A DNA stretch of 64,000 nucleotides from Pseudogemmobacter bohemicus. Its GTDB lineage: Bacteria; Pseudomonadota; Alphaproteobacteria; Rhodobacterales; Rhodobacteraceae. How positions within the stretch are numbered: position 1 is the first letter of the stretch; every line of letters begins with the position of its first letter. The stretch covers positions 128,260 through 192,259 of the forward strand of contig NZ_QNHG01000006.1 in the NCBI RefSeq assembly GCF_003290025.1, in the 5' to 3' direction. Positions 15,464-24,018 of this stretch are shown here, piece by piece. The translations under genes and the position numbers were made by a program. The notes under the pieces were generated by a model. It was not told the origin of the DNA. It did not search any database and was given only the letters and a program-made list of their open reading frames with translations.

Positions 15464-16507
15464 TTATTTCTGATCCGCAGGAACGACCACGCCATCCACA
15501 GTCATCGCCTCGCCATCCAGCGAGACCGAGCAATTCCTGAGCGGAATATCCAGGTGACAGGGCGTGTCGCGGTCGCCGCCCGCCTCGGTATTCGGGCCTG
15601 AGGACCAGAGGAAATTCCCCGCGAAGCTGCGGGCATCCATCCCCAGCTGCGATTGCGGGTTGTAAAGGCCCAGCACCGTCCAATGCGCGCGGTTTTCCAG
15701 CCCCCAGCCGACATGGGCCATGGCATAGGCGCGGGGATCGTTGAAGCTTTCCATGAATTTGCGCATGAATTCGGCTTCGGTCCTGCCTTTGATATCGACG
15801 ATCATGCCTTTCTCGATGGTCACGATCACCTGCTCGCGGGCGTAGTGCTTGAAGGGCAGGATGATGTCGCCCTCGTCGATCACGATGGTGCCTTCGGCGC
15901 TGCCCTCATCCGGCCAGCGGGCCGAGAAGCAGGAGGGCCAGTGATCCCAGCGGCCGGGCTCATCGGCCAGACCATATTGCGTCAGCACCGGATATTGCCC
16001 CAGCTTGCAGCGGAAATCGGTGCCCGCAGCCGAGGTCACATGCATCTCTTTCGCCGCGCCGATCTTTTTCGCCGCCGCCAGCACGCGCAGCTTGTCCTCC
16101 GGGCGCGGGATCTGGCGCATCATAATCTCGGGCGGCTCGACGGCCAGCAGCATGCGGGTGCCACCTTTCAGCACCTCTTCCTGTTCCTTCGAGAACAGCA
16201 GTTGCAGCGTGTCGATCACCAGATCGGATGCCTTCAGACAGGCCAGGGCCGCCGAATTCAGCTCCAAAGCGGTCTTGCCGACATAGCCGGATTTATCCGG
16301 CGACAGCGCCTTTTCGCCATTCATCACCGGCAGATTCAGCTCGGTCACCACCGCGCCGAGGTCGGAGGCCGCGAGTTTGGCGATATAGGCGATCTGGCGG
16401 TTGGAATCGTCGCCGGTCAGCACCGTCACCTGCTCGCCCGGTTTCAGCTTGCACATGGAAAGAACCTCTTTCCAGCCCTTGAGGAAATGCGCGTCGCTGA
16501 TGGCCAT
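15464..16507 (-). CDS. nicX: 2,5-dihydroxypyridine 5,6-dioxygenase (NicX-type)
   Basis: 347 residues, aminopeptidase-T-like fold. NicX is an Fe(II) extradiol-type enzyme that opens 2,5-dihydroxypyridine to N-formylmaleamate in nicotinate degradation. The residues here at positions 265 (H in AHVGWG), 318 (H) and 320 (D, in PCHLDIP) coincide with the iron ligands I recall for the Pseudomonas putida enzyme, and the length agrees (about 350). A good ribosome site (AGGAAGG) precedes the ATG at 16507. It sits between a flavin reductase and a GMC oxidase in a ring-degradation operon. The natural substrate here may be a substituted dihydroxypyridine. Confidence 0.82.
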   Translation of the reverse strand: MAISDAHFLKGWKEVLSMCKLKPGEQVTVLTGDDSNRQIAYIAKLAASDLGAVVTELNLPVMNGEKALSPDKSGYVGKTALELNSAALACLKASDLVIDTLQLLFSKEQEEVLKGGTRMLLAVEPPEIMMRQIPRPEDKLRVLAAAKKIGAAKEMHVTSAAGTDFRCKLGQYPVLTQYGLADEPGRWDHWPSCFSARWPDEGSAEGTIVIDEGDIILPFKHYAREQVIVTIEKGMIVDIKGRTEAEFMRKFMESFNDPRAYAMAHVGWGLENRAHWTVLGLYNPQSQLGMDARSFAGNFLWSSGPNTEAGGDRDTPCHLDIPLRNCSVSLDGEAMTVDGVVVPADQK

Positions 16508-16537
16508 GGGATGATCCTTCCTGTCTGGATGCCGCGG

Positions 16538-17053
16538 TCAGAGCGCGGTCGTATGGGCGAGGGTGAAGAAGCTGCGGTTGAAATGCAGCAAGGGGGAGGG
16601 GGCGGAACCGAAGCGGATGGCGCGGACCTCGCCGATAAAGATCGAATGGCTGCCGGTCTCGGTTGCGCTGGCGATTTCGCAATCAAGGTTCACCAGCGCG
16701 CCGTCCAATGCGGGGGCGCCGGTGGCGAGGCTGGTCCAGCCATGCGGTGCGAATTTATCCTCGCCCTGGTCGCCGGTCTGACCGGCGAAACGCAGCGCGG
16801 TCTCGCGCTGGTCATCGGCGAGGATATTGACGCAGAAGCTCCCCGCGCTGGTGATGGCGCGATGGGCCTCGCCGCCCCGGTTGACACAGACCAGCATCGA
16901 GGGCGGTGCGACCGACATTGAACAGACGGCGGTTGCGGTCAGTCCGCGCCGGGCGGGGCCTTCGCCTGCGGTGATGATGTTCACCGTGGCCGCGAGCAGC
17001 CGCATCGCGGCGCGGAAGTCATCGGCCAGGGGGTTTGTGGGGCTGTGGATCAT
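16538..17053 (-). CDS. Flavin reductase of a two-component monooxygenase (HpaC-like)
   Basis: 171 residues with the flavin reductase domain: RLLAATVNIITAG, GLTATAVCSMSVAPPSMLVC, SGSFCVNILADDQRE, and the C-terminal GSHSIFIGEV with LLHFNRSF. Family members use NAD(P)H to make free reduced flavin for a partner oxygenase. The partner here is presumably the HpaB-type protein at 20236-21723. The start overlaps the upstream amidase stop by 4 bases. Confidence 0.9.
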   Translation of the reverse strand: MIHSPTNPLADDFRAAMRLLAATVNIITAGEGPARRGLTATAVCSMSVAPPSMLVCVNRGGEAHRAITSAGSFCVNILADDQRETALRFAGQTGDQGEDKFAPHGWTSLATGAPALDGALVNLDCEIASATETGSHSIFIGEVRAIRFGSAPSPLLHFNRSFFTLAHTTAL

Positions 17054-18348
17054 GGTCTCGCCTTTTGCAGCTGTTCCAGCCAGAGGGCGGCAGAGGCCAG
17101 CCGGTGATCTGCGGCCCGCGCACCCACCAGCTGCACGCCGATCGGCAGGCCTTTGGCGCCGGTGGCGCCGGGCAGGTTGATCAGCGGCACCTGCAAGACG
17201 CTCCAGAGCCGGTTGAAGATCGGATCGCCGGTCGCCATGCCCTCGGGGGCCTCGCCGGGGGCGGCGAGGGTGAGCACGGCGTCGAAGCGCGACAGCAGAT
17301 CGTCCATCTGGCCCCGGATCGCAGGCAGCTGTTCAAGGGCGGCGCGGTAGCGCGGTTCCGTGACGCGGCGCTGGTCTTCCAGCATGGCGCGGGTGACGGG
17401 GCTGAGGCCGGACCAGTGGTCGCGGATTTCCGGGGCGAGGGAATTGGTGACCTCCCAGCCCATCACTGCCTCATGCAGATCGAAAATACCGTCATACCAG
17501 GCGGGGGGCTCAAGGATCGTGACTTCGGCTCCGGCCTGTCCGGCCCGGGCGGCAAGGCTGAAAACAGTCTCTGTACTTGCGGAATCAGCCTTTTCGAGGC
17601 GGGTTCCAGGCAGCACGGCGAGGCGCGGGCGGGCAGGGGGGGCGAGTTGCGCCAGGGCCTCATATCCCGACAGCGCCGCCGCCGCATGGGCCGCGTCTTC
17701 GATGCCGCGCGCAAGGATCCCCAGCGTGTCGAGGCTGTGGCAGAGCACCTTGATGCCCACGGTATTGATCAGCCCGAAAGAGGGTTTCAGGGCAGTGACG
17801 CCGCAGAAACTCGCCGGGCGGATCACCGAGCCGGAGGTCTGCGTGCCGTAAGCCAGGGGCACATGACCGGCGGCGACTGCGGCGCAGGAGCCTGATGACG
17901 AACCGCCCGGCGTATGGGCCGGATTACGCGGGTTCCGGGTCTTGTTCGGGCTGGCCATCGCGAGCTCGGTCGAGACGGTCTTGCCAAGGATCAACCCGTC
18001 TGCGGCGCGGGTCAGCGAGACCGCCGCCGCATCCCAGGGCGGCTGGAAGCCGTCATAGATCCTGGTGCCATAGCCCGTGGGTATGTCTCTGGTGTCGATC
18101 ACATCCTTGACGCCGACCGGCACCCCTGCCAGCGGCCCTTTCGCGCCCTGCCGGTCGAGCGCATCGGCGGATGCCCGGGCCTGACCCGGGTCGAGATGCT
18201 GCCAGGCCATGACCGGGCCGTCAGTCGCGGCGATATGCTCCAGATGTGCCTCGGTGACCTGGCGGGCAGTGAGCTCACCCGAAGCGACACAGGCAGCGAT
18301 CTCACGGGCGGAAAGGGCAAGGATAGTCTCTGTTTTCATCCGTATCAC
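17050..18348 (-). CDS. Amidase-signature family hydrolase
   Basis: 432 residues from a GTG at 18348 that overlaps the preceding stop; an ATG at 18339 is the alternative start. Amidase-signature features: VGVKDVIDT (catalytic Lys), PGGSSSGSCAAVAAG (cis-Ser) and TQTSGSVIRPASFCG (nucleophile Ser). These enzymes hydrolyse amides. In this operon a plausible task is removal of formyl or amide groups from the ring-opening product of the NicX-type enzyme, which in known pathways needs a deformylase and an amidase from other families; that role is inference. Confidence 0.85.
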   Translation of the reverse strand: MIRMKTETILALSAREIAACVASGELTARQVTEAHLEHIAATDGPVMAWQHLDPGQARASADALDRQGAKGPLAGVPVGVKDVIDTRDIPTGYGTRIYDGFQPPWDAAAVSLTRAADGLILGKTVSTELAMASPNKTRNPRNPAHTPGGSSSGSCAAVAAGHVPLAYGTQTSGSVIRPASFCGVTALKPSFGLINTVGIKVLCHSLDTLGILARGIEDAAHAAAALSGYEALAQLAPPARPRLAVLPGTRLEKADSASTETVFSLAARAGQAGAEVTILEPPAWYDGIFDLHEAVMGWEVTNSLAPEIRDHWSGLSPVTRAMLEDQRRVTEPRYRAALEQLPAIRGQMDDLLSRFDAVLTLAAPGEAPEGMATGDPIFNRLWSVLQVPLINLPGATGAKGLPIGVQLVGARAADHRLASAALWLEQLQKARP

Positions 18349-19778
18349 CCGAAGATCGCCGGGCGGCGATCCGCCCAGGGCCAGGTTTTTTCGATATCAT
18401 GGGCGAGTTGCAGCAGCGTGGCGTCCTCGCCAAATCCGGCGCCGATATGGATACCGATGGGCAGGCCGGAGGCGCTTGTCCCGAAGGGGACAGACATGGC
18501 CGGGCAGCCCGAGGCGTTGAAGACGGCGGTGAACGGCGAATGCGCCCAGAACTGGTCGTAGAAGGCATCAAGCGTCTGGCCGGTGCCGGCAAGTTTGCCA
18601 AGCGGCGGCGCGGGTTCGGCTGCCGCCGGGGTCAGCACGGCATCATAGCGCGAGAAGAAGCGGCCAAGCGCGCGGGCGGTTCCGTGCAGCGTCTGGACGG
18701 CCGCAAGGTAGGTGGTGGCGGGCAGCGCCAGCGCCTCGCGCACCCATTCGCGGTTAACCTCTTCCAGCTGCGCGAGGCGGGGCGAATGCCGGTCGCCGCC
18801 GGTCACGCCAAGCGCCACATTGGTGCCCACGACCTGGCGCCAGGCGGTCTTCAGCGCCGCCGCATCATAGCCCATATCGCTGATCGGAATGACGGTATGA
18901 TCCAGATCCCGCAGCGCCCGCACCGCCGATTCTGTGACGCGGATCATCTCGGGGTCGATGGTCTCGCCGAGGGGGGCCCGGGTCAGGACTGCGATTTTCA
19001 GGTATTCGCAGGGCCTGTCGAGTGCTGCAAGATAGCCGGGTTTTGCCGGCGACGCCCAGGGGTCACCGATATCCGGGCCACCGCTGATGTCCAGCATCGC
19101 CGCGCTGTCGCGGACCGACCAGGTTACCGCATGGGGGGTGGACATGCCGCCGATGGCCTCGGCCGCGACCGGCCCGACCGGGTTCACAAGGCGCGAGGGT
19201 TTGAACCCGAACAGCCCGCAATGGCTGGCGGGGAGGCGGGTCGAGCCTGCGCCGTCTGATGAGTTCGCGAGCGGCACCATGCCCGAGGCCACCGCAGCGG
19301 TCGATCCGCCCGACGATCCGCCGGCGGTTCGGGTCACATCCCAGGGATTGCGGGTCGGTCCGAAGGCCTCGGGCTCCGAGGTGAAAGACAGCGCGAATTC
19401 CGGCGTGTTCGACTTGCCGAGGATCACCATTCCTGCCGCCTTGTAGCGCGCGGTGATGGTGGAATCGCGCTGGCTGACCACACCGCGCAACAGTTCCGAG
19501 CCGGAGGACAAGAGCATCCCTTCGGCCTCGAACCCGGTATTTTTCAACAGCATCGGCACCCCCGCAAGGGGGCTGAAGGGCAGATAGCCGTCGGGCTTCA
19601 TGTAACCCCGGACCTGTTCACGGGCGAGGTCGAAATGCTCATGCACCACCGCGTTCAACTGCGGGTTCAGCCGCTCTATCCGCTCAATCGCGGCCTCAAG
19701 CACTTCCGAAGGCGATATCTCGAATTCGTCGAGCAGCTTCGTGATGGCGATCCCGTCGAGTTTTGCCAGCTCCTGCAT
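18345..19778 (-). CDS. Amidase-signature family hydrolase
   Basis: 477 residues. Catalytic Lys in VPMLLKNTG, cis-Ser in GGSSGGSTAAVASG and nucleophile Ser in SDGAGSTRLPASHCG. Only moderately similar to the neighbouring amidase at 17050-18348, so the two probably act on different substrates rather than being a recent duplication. It begins 4 bases after the SnoaL-like gene and overlaps the next amidase by 4 bases. Likely works after ring opening; substrate unknown. Confidence 0.87.
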   Translation of the reverse strand: MQELAKLDGIAITKLLDEFEISPSEVLEAAIERIERLNPQLNAVVHEHFDLAREQVRGYMKPDGYLPFSPLAGVPMLLKNTGFEAEGMLLSSGSELLRGVVSQRDSTITARYKAAGMVILGKSNTPEFALSFTSEPEAFGPTRNPWDVTRTAGGSSGGSTAAVASGMVPLANSSDGAGSTRLPASHCGLFGFKPSRLVNPVGPVAAEAIGGMSTPHAVTWSVRDSAAMLDISGGPDIGDPWASPAKPGYLAALDRPCEYLKIAVLTRAPLGETIDPEMIRVTESAVRALRDLDHTVIPISDMGYDAAALKTAWRQVVGTNVALGVTGGDRHSPRLAQLEEVNREWVREALALPATTYLAAVQTLHGTARALGRFFSRYDAVLTPAAAEPAPPLGKLAGTGQTLDAFYDQFWAHSPFTAVFNASGCPAMSVPFGTSASGLPIGIHIGAGFGEDATLLQLAHDIEKTWPWADRRPAIFG

Positions 19779-19782
19779 CGTC

Positions 19783-20166
19783 TCAGCCCATCTGTGCTTT
19801 GAAAAGGTCGAGATCCCAGAGGTCTTTGGTGACCATCAGCGCCCCGTCCCGGATTTCAAACAGATGCAGCCCGTCCAGCGCAATGGGGCGCTTTTGCCCG
19901 TCTTTGCCGGTGAAGGTGCCGGTCATGTGATAGGGCACCGCAACATGACCGGCGGCGCGGATATAGCCCCGGCGGGACCAGGCGACATCGGGGAGCATGC
20001 GCCAGAAGCCCTCCAGCCCCTGGGCCAGCGCCTCGCGGCCCTGACGGGATTTCGCCATGGCGATCTCGTCATGGCGGCCGTCAGGGGCGTAAAGCGCGGC
20101 GGCGCCCTGGGCATCGCGTGCCGCATAGGCCGCGTAGAAACGGTCGATCAGCTCCTGGTGGTGCAT
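19783..20166 (-). CDS. SnoaL/NTF2-like small protein
   Basis: 127 residues of NTF2/SnoaL pattern: N-terminal helices (ELIDRFYAAYAARDAQGAAA LYAPD-type), the strand-rich middle GYIRAAGHVAVPYHMTGTF and the end LHLFEIRDGALMVTKDLWD. Proteins of this fold act as isomerases, hydratases or small-ligand binders in catabolic and polyketide pathways. It lies between the monooxygenase and the amidases in one operon, so a step on a pathway intermediate is likely; the reaction cannot be told. Confidence 0.75.
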   Translation of the reverse strand: MHHQELIDRFYAAYAARDAQGAAALYAPDGRHDEIAMAKSRQGREALAQGLEGFWRMLPDVAWSRRGYIRAAGHVAVPYHMTGTFTGKDGQKRPIALDGLHLFEIRDGALMVTKDLWDLDLFKAQMG

Positions 20167-20235
20167 GACTGCGCCCCAAATATTCCGGGAAAAATCCCGC
20201 CCGCAGCCGAGGCCACGGGCGGGCTCGATCAGGGG

Positions 20236-21723
20236 TCATTCGATCCCGGCGATCTTCTTCACCTGGGCAACATAGGTGTCCCGTTTCACCTCATTATAGA
20301 GGCGGGCGCGCAGCGCCGGTGCCGGCGTCGCATTGACGTTTTCAAACAGCGCCACCCGACCGGCCAGCGAGCCGGAGGTCATATCCCAGATGAAGTTCAT
20401 CAGCTGTTCCTTGACCATGGCGGAAACACCGTGGCCGGGCAGCAGCTCATGCAGGAAATGGCCGACATCGGGGTTGTCGAACGCGTTCTTGCCAAAGCGC
20501 ATCACCAGACCCTGGCCGCACATCTCTTGCAGGATGTGGATGATCTTCGGGTAGTTTTCGATGGAATAGAGCCGCCCTGCGGTCAGCATGCCGACATCGG
20601 GGCGCACCACACCGCCTTCGAGTTCGACCGCCAGCGCCTCGGCGGCGGTCACAAAGGCGCGCAGCGTCTGCGCATATTCGACCAGCTGGCCAAGCATCAT
20701 CTGCACCGCCGGGATCTTGCCGGTGCCGAGGTAGTCGAGCACCATCTGACCGGCGCCGACGAACAGTTCGGCCTTGACCGCCAGACGGGTCAGCACATGC
20801 CAATGCGCATAGACGCAGACCGGGCCATACCAGGACATGCCGGTCGGGTCGCCGAGGTTGAAGAGGCGCTCTTTCGGCACGAAGACATTGTCGAAGACGA
20901 TGAACTGGTCGGCTTCCTCGCCAAGGCTGGAGACCGGATGGTCGAATTTCGACGCCTCTGGCTGCGAGACCATCTCGCGCGAGATCATCTTGATGCCGTC
21001 GGTGTCGATCGGGACGGAACCCCAGATACAGGCCTCTGGCGGCGTCTCCATCAACCCGCCGAGATTGGTGAAGAAGATGTCATTGGCCTGGGCGGCAATC
21101 GAGCCCACGGTCTTGGCGCCATAGATATAGACGCCGTCTTTGGTGACCTTTTTCACCTTGAGCATCGAGGCCTCGGATGCCTTGGGCGACGAGCGGTCGG
21201 CCTGCGGCCCGGCGAGGCTTTCCGAGGCGGTCAGGTTGTTGTTCTGACCGAATTCCATATAGGCTTCGATATTGGCGCCAAAATCGGGGTTGATGCCGTC
21301 GATCATCGACTTTTTCTGCCGGAAGGTCGGCAGATAGGCGTAAAGGCCGGCCACAATCGCCGGGGACAGATCCGGCGGGCGGCCAAAGGTGCCGGCGGTT
21401 TTCAGCGAAGTATACTCGATCATCTTCCGGCGCGCCGCGAGGTCTTCTTTCGAGCGCGGCACCTGCCAGGCACGGCTGATCACGGCGCCCACCTTGTCGT
21501 CGTAATAGGTGGTCGCCTCCTGGTATTCCGGATCGAACTGATCGTCGAACATCGAGGCCAGCGTATCGACCCCCCTGGCCAGCGCCGGCTCGTCATAGAC
21601 GGAGCCAAGCTTGCGGCCGCCGACCCAGATCTGCCGGTTGTCTTTCAGCGAGTCCTTATATTCGGCGCCCGTCTTCAGGCGGTGCGGCTTTCCGTTGATG
21701 GTGGTGGGTTTTCCCTGTTGCAC
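20236..21723 (-). CDS. HpaB-type FADH2-dependent monooxygenase
   Basis: 495 residues of the 4-hydroxyphenylacetate 3-monooxygenase/4-hydroxybutyryl-CoA dehydratase fold (GAEYKDSLKDNRQIWVGGRK, FDNVFVPKERLF, YGPVCVYAHWHVLTRLAVKA). It starts at a GTG (21723) preceded by AGGAGAG. HpaB-type enzymes hydroxylate phenols using reduced flavin from a separate reductase, here probably the protein at 16538-17053 in the same operon. With a NicX-type dioxygenase present, the likely substrate is a hydroxypyridine, which would be hydroxylated before ring opening. Assigning a pyridine substrate is inference from context. Confidence 0.85.
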   Translation of the reverse strand: MQQGKPTTINGKPHRLKTGAEYKDSLKDNRQIWVGGRKLGSVYDEPALARGVDTLASMFDDQFDPEYQEATTYYDDKVGAVISRAWQVPRSKEDLAARRKMIEYTSLKTAGTFGRPPDLSPAIVAGLYAYLPTFRQKKSMIDGINPDFGANIEAYMEFGQNNNLTASESLAGPQADRSSPKASEASMLKVKKVTKDGVYIYGAKTVGSIAAQANDIFFTNLGGLMETPPEACIWGSVPIDTDGIKMISREMVSQPEASKFDHPVSSLGEEADQFIVFDNVFVPKERLFNLGDPTGMSWYGPVCVYAHWHVLTRLAVKAELFVGAGQMVLDYLGTGKIPAVQMMLGQLVEYAQTLRAFVTAAEALAVELEGGVVRPDVGMLTAGRLYSIENYPKIIHILQEMCGQGLVMRFGKNAFDNPDVGHFLHELLPGHGVSAMVKEQLMNFIWDMTSGSLAGRVALFENVNATPAPALRARLYNEVKRDTYVAQVKKIAGIE

Positions 21724-21794
21724 GGGGTCTCTCCTGTTGGGATTTCGGGGCCCGGCCTCTCGTTTCGGAGGGTTCGGGCGGGATGGGTCTGGCG

Positions 21795-22202
21795 TCAGCC
21801 TTTGGCCTTTTCATCGCGCATCTGGCGGATCACCTCGGTCGCGCAGCGCATCGCATCCAGCGCCGCCGGCACGCCGCAATAGATCGCGGCCTGCAAGATC
21901 ACCTCGACGATCTCCTCTTCGGTGATGCCGTTATTGATGGCGCCGCGCACATGGATCTTCACCTCATGCGGCCGGTTCAGCGCGATCAGCATGGCGAGGT
22001 TCAGGAAGGAACGGGTCTTGCGCTCCAGCCCCGGGCGGGTCCAGATTTCGCCCCAGCACCATTCGGTTACGAGTTTCTGCAAAGGCGCGGTCAGGTCATC
22101 CGCATTGGCGAGGGAGGGTGCGACATAGGCGTCGCCCAGAACCTCACGGCGGACCTGCAGCCCTTTTTGAAACTGCTCACCCTCGAATTCGGGACGGGTC
22201 AT
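21795..22202 (-). CDS. Carboxymuconolactone-decarboxylase-family protein (PcaC-like)
   Basis: 135 residues with the CMD pattern (RKTRSFLNLAMLIALNRPHE, HVRGAINNGITEEEIVEVIL, YCGVPAALDAMR). The CxxC of the AhpD subgroup is absent, so it is PcaC-like rather than a peroxidase partner. PcaC decarboxylates gamma-carboxymuconolactone; here it may decarboxylate or isomerise a ring-cleavage product, unproven. First gene of the leftward operon; its promoter region is shared with the divergent lactonase gene. Confidence 0.85.
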   Translation of the reverse strand: MTRPEFEGEQFQKGLQVRREVLGDAYVAPSLANADDLTAPLQKLVTEWCWGEIWTRPGLERKTRSFLNLAMLIALNRPHEVKIHVRGAINNGITEEEIVEVILQAAIYCGVPAALDAMRCATEVIRQMRDEKAKG

Positions 22203-22274
22203 GTCATTCTCCGCTGGGGATTTGGTTTTTCGGGCCCCTGATGCCGGGGATGGCGGGCCTCGTGATCTGGGGTC

Positions 22275-22333
22275 AGGTTAGACATGGCGCGCTTGACCTG
22301 TCAACAGATTGTATGACAGGATTACGGTCATAC
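22275..22333. promoter_or_regulatory. Divergent promoter and operator of the pyridine/B6 cluster
   Basis: GTATGAC (22311-22317) and GTCATAC (22327-22333) form a perfect inverted repeat with a 9-base spacer. Just beside it, on the minus strand, lies a consensus -35 TTGACA (22304-22299), 18-base spacer and TAACCT (22280-22275), directed at the leftward operon. The palindrome is therefore immediately upstream of that -35 and between both operons. Related half-sites recur at 27436-27460 and 29170-29189. The cluster's GntR protein is the inferred binder. Confidence 0.6.
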
Positions 22334-22393
22334 TGATAGACAAAGCGCCGCTGCCCGGAAATGAGGCAGCCGTAAAGGGGAGGCGAAGCCGGG

Positions 22394-23242
22394 ATGCGAG
22401 AGGAGCGGGATCACCCTGCCGATGCTGCGGTTTTCGAGCTTTTCGCGCTGCGTTACGCCGAGCATTCCGGCCGCCATCAGGGCGAGAATTTCGTCGATCC
22501 GGCTGACCCGCATGAGGCCGGGTCGAACCTTGATTACTTCATCTGGCTGGCGCGGCGGGGGGCTGAAACCCTGGTGATCGACACCGGTTTCGGGCCTGAT
22601 GCCGCGCGCCGGCGCGGGCGCCGTCTGTTCAGAACCGCCCGCGAGGCGCTGGCGCTGGTGGGGGTTGATTCGCATCAGGTGGAGACGGTGATCCTCACCC
22701 ATCTTCACTATGACCATGCCGGCAGCCTGACCGATTTTCCGCGCGCGCAGTTCCATCTGCAAGAGGCCGAGGCCGCCCATGCCACCGGGCCTTGCATGTG
22801 CGACCCGGCGGCGCGGGGCGTGTTCGATGTCGAGAATATCGTCGAGTACATCCGCAGCCTTTACGCCGGGCGCATCACTTTTCATCAGGGCGATCACGAT
22901 CTGGGCAATGGCATCAGATTGCATGAAATCCCGGGCCACAGCGCGGGATTGCAGGCGGTCTCTGTGCCCACCGCGCGGGGGCGGGTGCTGCTCGCATCAG
23001 ATGCCACCCATCTTTACGCCAATCTGGCGCGGCATGCGCCTTTTCCGATCCTCTGGGATGAGGCGCGGCTGCGCCAGGGATTCGCGCGGCTGGAGGCGCT
23101 GGCACCCTCCGCCGATCATATCATCCCGGGCCATGACCCGCTGGTGATGCAGGCCTATCCCGCCGTGTCAGAGCCGCTTTCGGGCATCGCAGTGCGGCTG
23201 GATACGGCGCCGCTTCTGTCCTTCGCCGAGCTCAGCCGATGA
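22394..23242 (+). CDS. Metallo-beta-lactamase-fold lactonase, candidate 4-pyridoxolactonase
   Basis: 282 residues with the metal motif THLHYDH (about residue 101), then distal ligands in EIPGHSAG and LLASDATH. The pattern is that of N-acyl-homoserine-lactone lactonases and 4-pyridoxolactonase. In Mesorhizobium the 4-pyridoxolactonase, pyridoxamine-pyruvate aminotransferase and pyridoxal dehydrogenase (an SDR) genes are neighbours; here the same three kinds of gene are in one operon, favouring 4-pyridoxolactonase. A ribosome site (GGGGAGG) precedes the ATG. Its stop overlaps the SDR start by 4 bases. Confidence 0.75.
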   Translation: MREERDHPADAAVFELFALRYAEHSGRHQGENFVDPADPHEAGSNLDYFIWLARRGAETLVIDTGFGPDAARRRGRRLFRTAREALALVGVDSHQVETVILTHLHYDHAGSLTDFPRAQFHLQEAEAAHATGPCMCDPAARGVFDVENIVEYIRSLYAGRITFHQGDHDLGNGIRLHEIPGHSAGLQAVSVPTARGRVLLASDATHLYANLARHAPFPILWDEARLRQGFARLEALAPSADHIIPGHDPLVMQAYPAVSEPLSGIAVRLDTAPLLSFAELSR

Positions 23243-23991
23243 GCCGGGGCGTGCTGATCACCGGCGCGGCGCTTGGCCTTGGGCTGGGTCTGGCGAAGGC
23301 TTTCGCCGAAGCCGGCGACCGGGTGTTTCTGTCGGATATTTCTCCCGCCGTTTCCGATGCGGCGGCGGGTCTTGCGGCGGGCAGCCATTGTGCCGATCTC
23401 TCTGCCCCGGGCGCGGCTGCGGATCTGGCGGCGCGGGCGGCGGATCATCTGTGCGGTGTCGATATCCTGATCAACAATGCGGTGATCCGGCGCATGGCCG
23501 AGGTTCCCGACCTGCCCGATGCCGATTGGGACCGCGCAATGGAGGTGAACCTTTCCGCGCCCTTCCGCCTGATCAAAGCCTGCCTGCCGGGGATGAAGGC
23601 GAAAGGCTGGGGGCGGATCATCAATATGGGCTCGGTCTATAGTCTGATCGCGCTGGCAGGCCGGGCGGATTACGTCACCACCAAACATGCGATCACCGGG
23701 CTGACGCGGACGGTGGCGCTGGAACTGGCCGGGACCGCGATCACCTGCAATGCGATATGCCCCGGGCTGATGGCGACCGATTCGGCGCTGGCCCGCATCG
23801 CGGCGCTGGCTGAGACGCGGGGCATCAGCGCAGCCGAGGCGGAGCGGGAATTCCTTTCGACCCGTCAGCCGGGGGGTAAATTCATCCCGATGGAGACGGT
23901 GACGGCGCTGGCTTTGTTCCTGTGCGGAGAGACCAGCGCGGGGCTGAACGGGGCGGCGATCCCGGTGGATAATGGCTGGTCCTTTGCCTGA
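23239..23991 (+). CDS. Short-chain dehydrogenase, candidate pyridoxal 4-dehydrogenase
   Basis: 250 residues, classical SDR: cofactor motif TGAALGLGLG, NNA-type motif INNAVIRR, catalytic Ser in NMGSVYS and YxxxK in YVTTKHA (YVTTK). The C-terminal half resembles 3-hydroxybutyrate-dehydrogenase-like SDRs. In a B6 route this would oxidise pyridoxal (hemiacetal) to 4-pyridoxolactone for the adjacent lactonase. The overall similarity I recall to the Mesorhizobium enzyme is only family-level, so another hydroxy substrate is possible. Confidence 0.78.
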   Translation: MSRGVLITGAALGLGLGLAKAFAEAGDRVFLSDISPAVSDAAAGLAAGSHCADLSAPGAAADLAARAADHLCGVDILINNAVIRRMAEVPDLPDADWDRAMEVNLSAPFRLIKACLPGMKAKGWGRIINMGSVYSLIALAGRADYVTTKHAITGLTRTVALELAGTAITCNAICPGLMATDSALARIAALAETRGISAAEAEREFLSTRQPGGKFIPMETVTALALFLCGETSAGLNGAAIPVDNGWSFA

Positions 23992-24018
23992 GGGCGGGGC
24001 CGCAAGCAGGAGAGTGTG

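Noticed and set aside
19741-21882. Plus-strand frame of 713 codons
   Set aside because: Shadow of the HpaB-type monooxygenase and SnoaL-like genes; no motif of its own.
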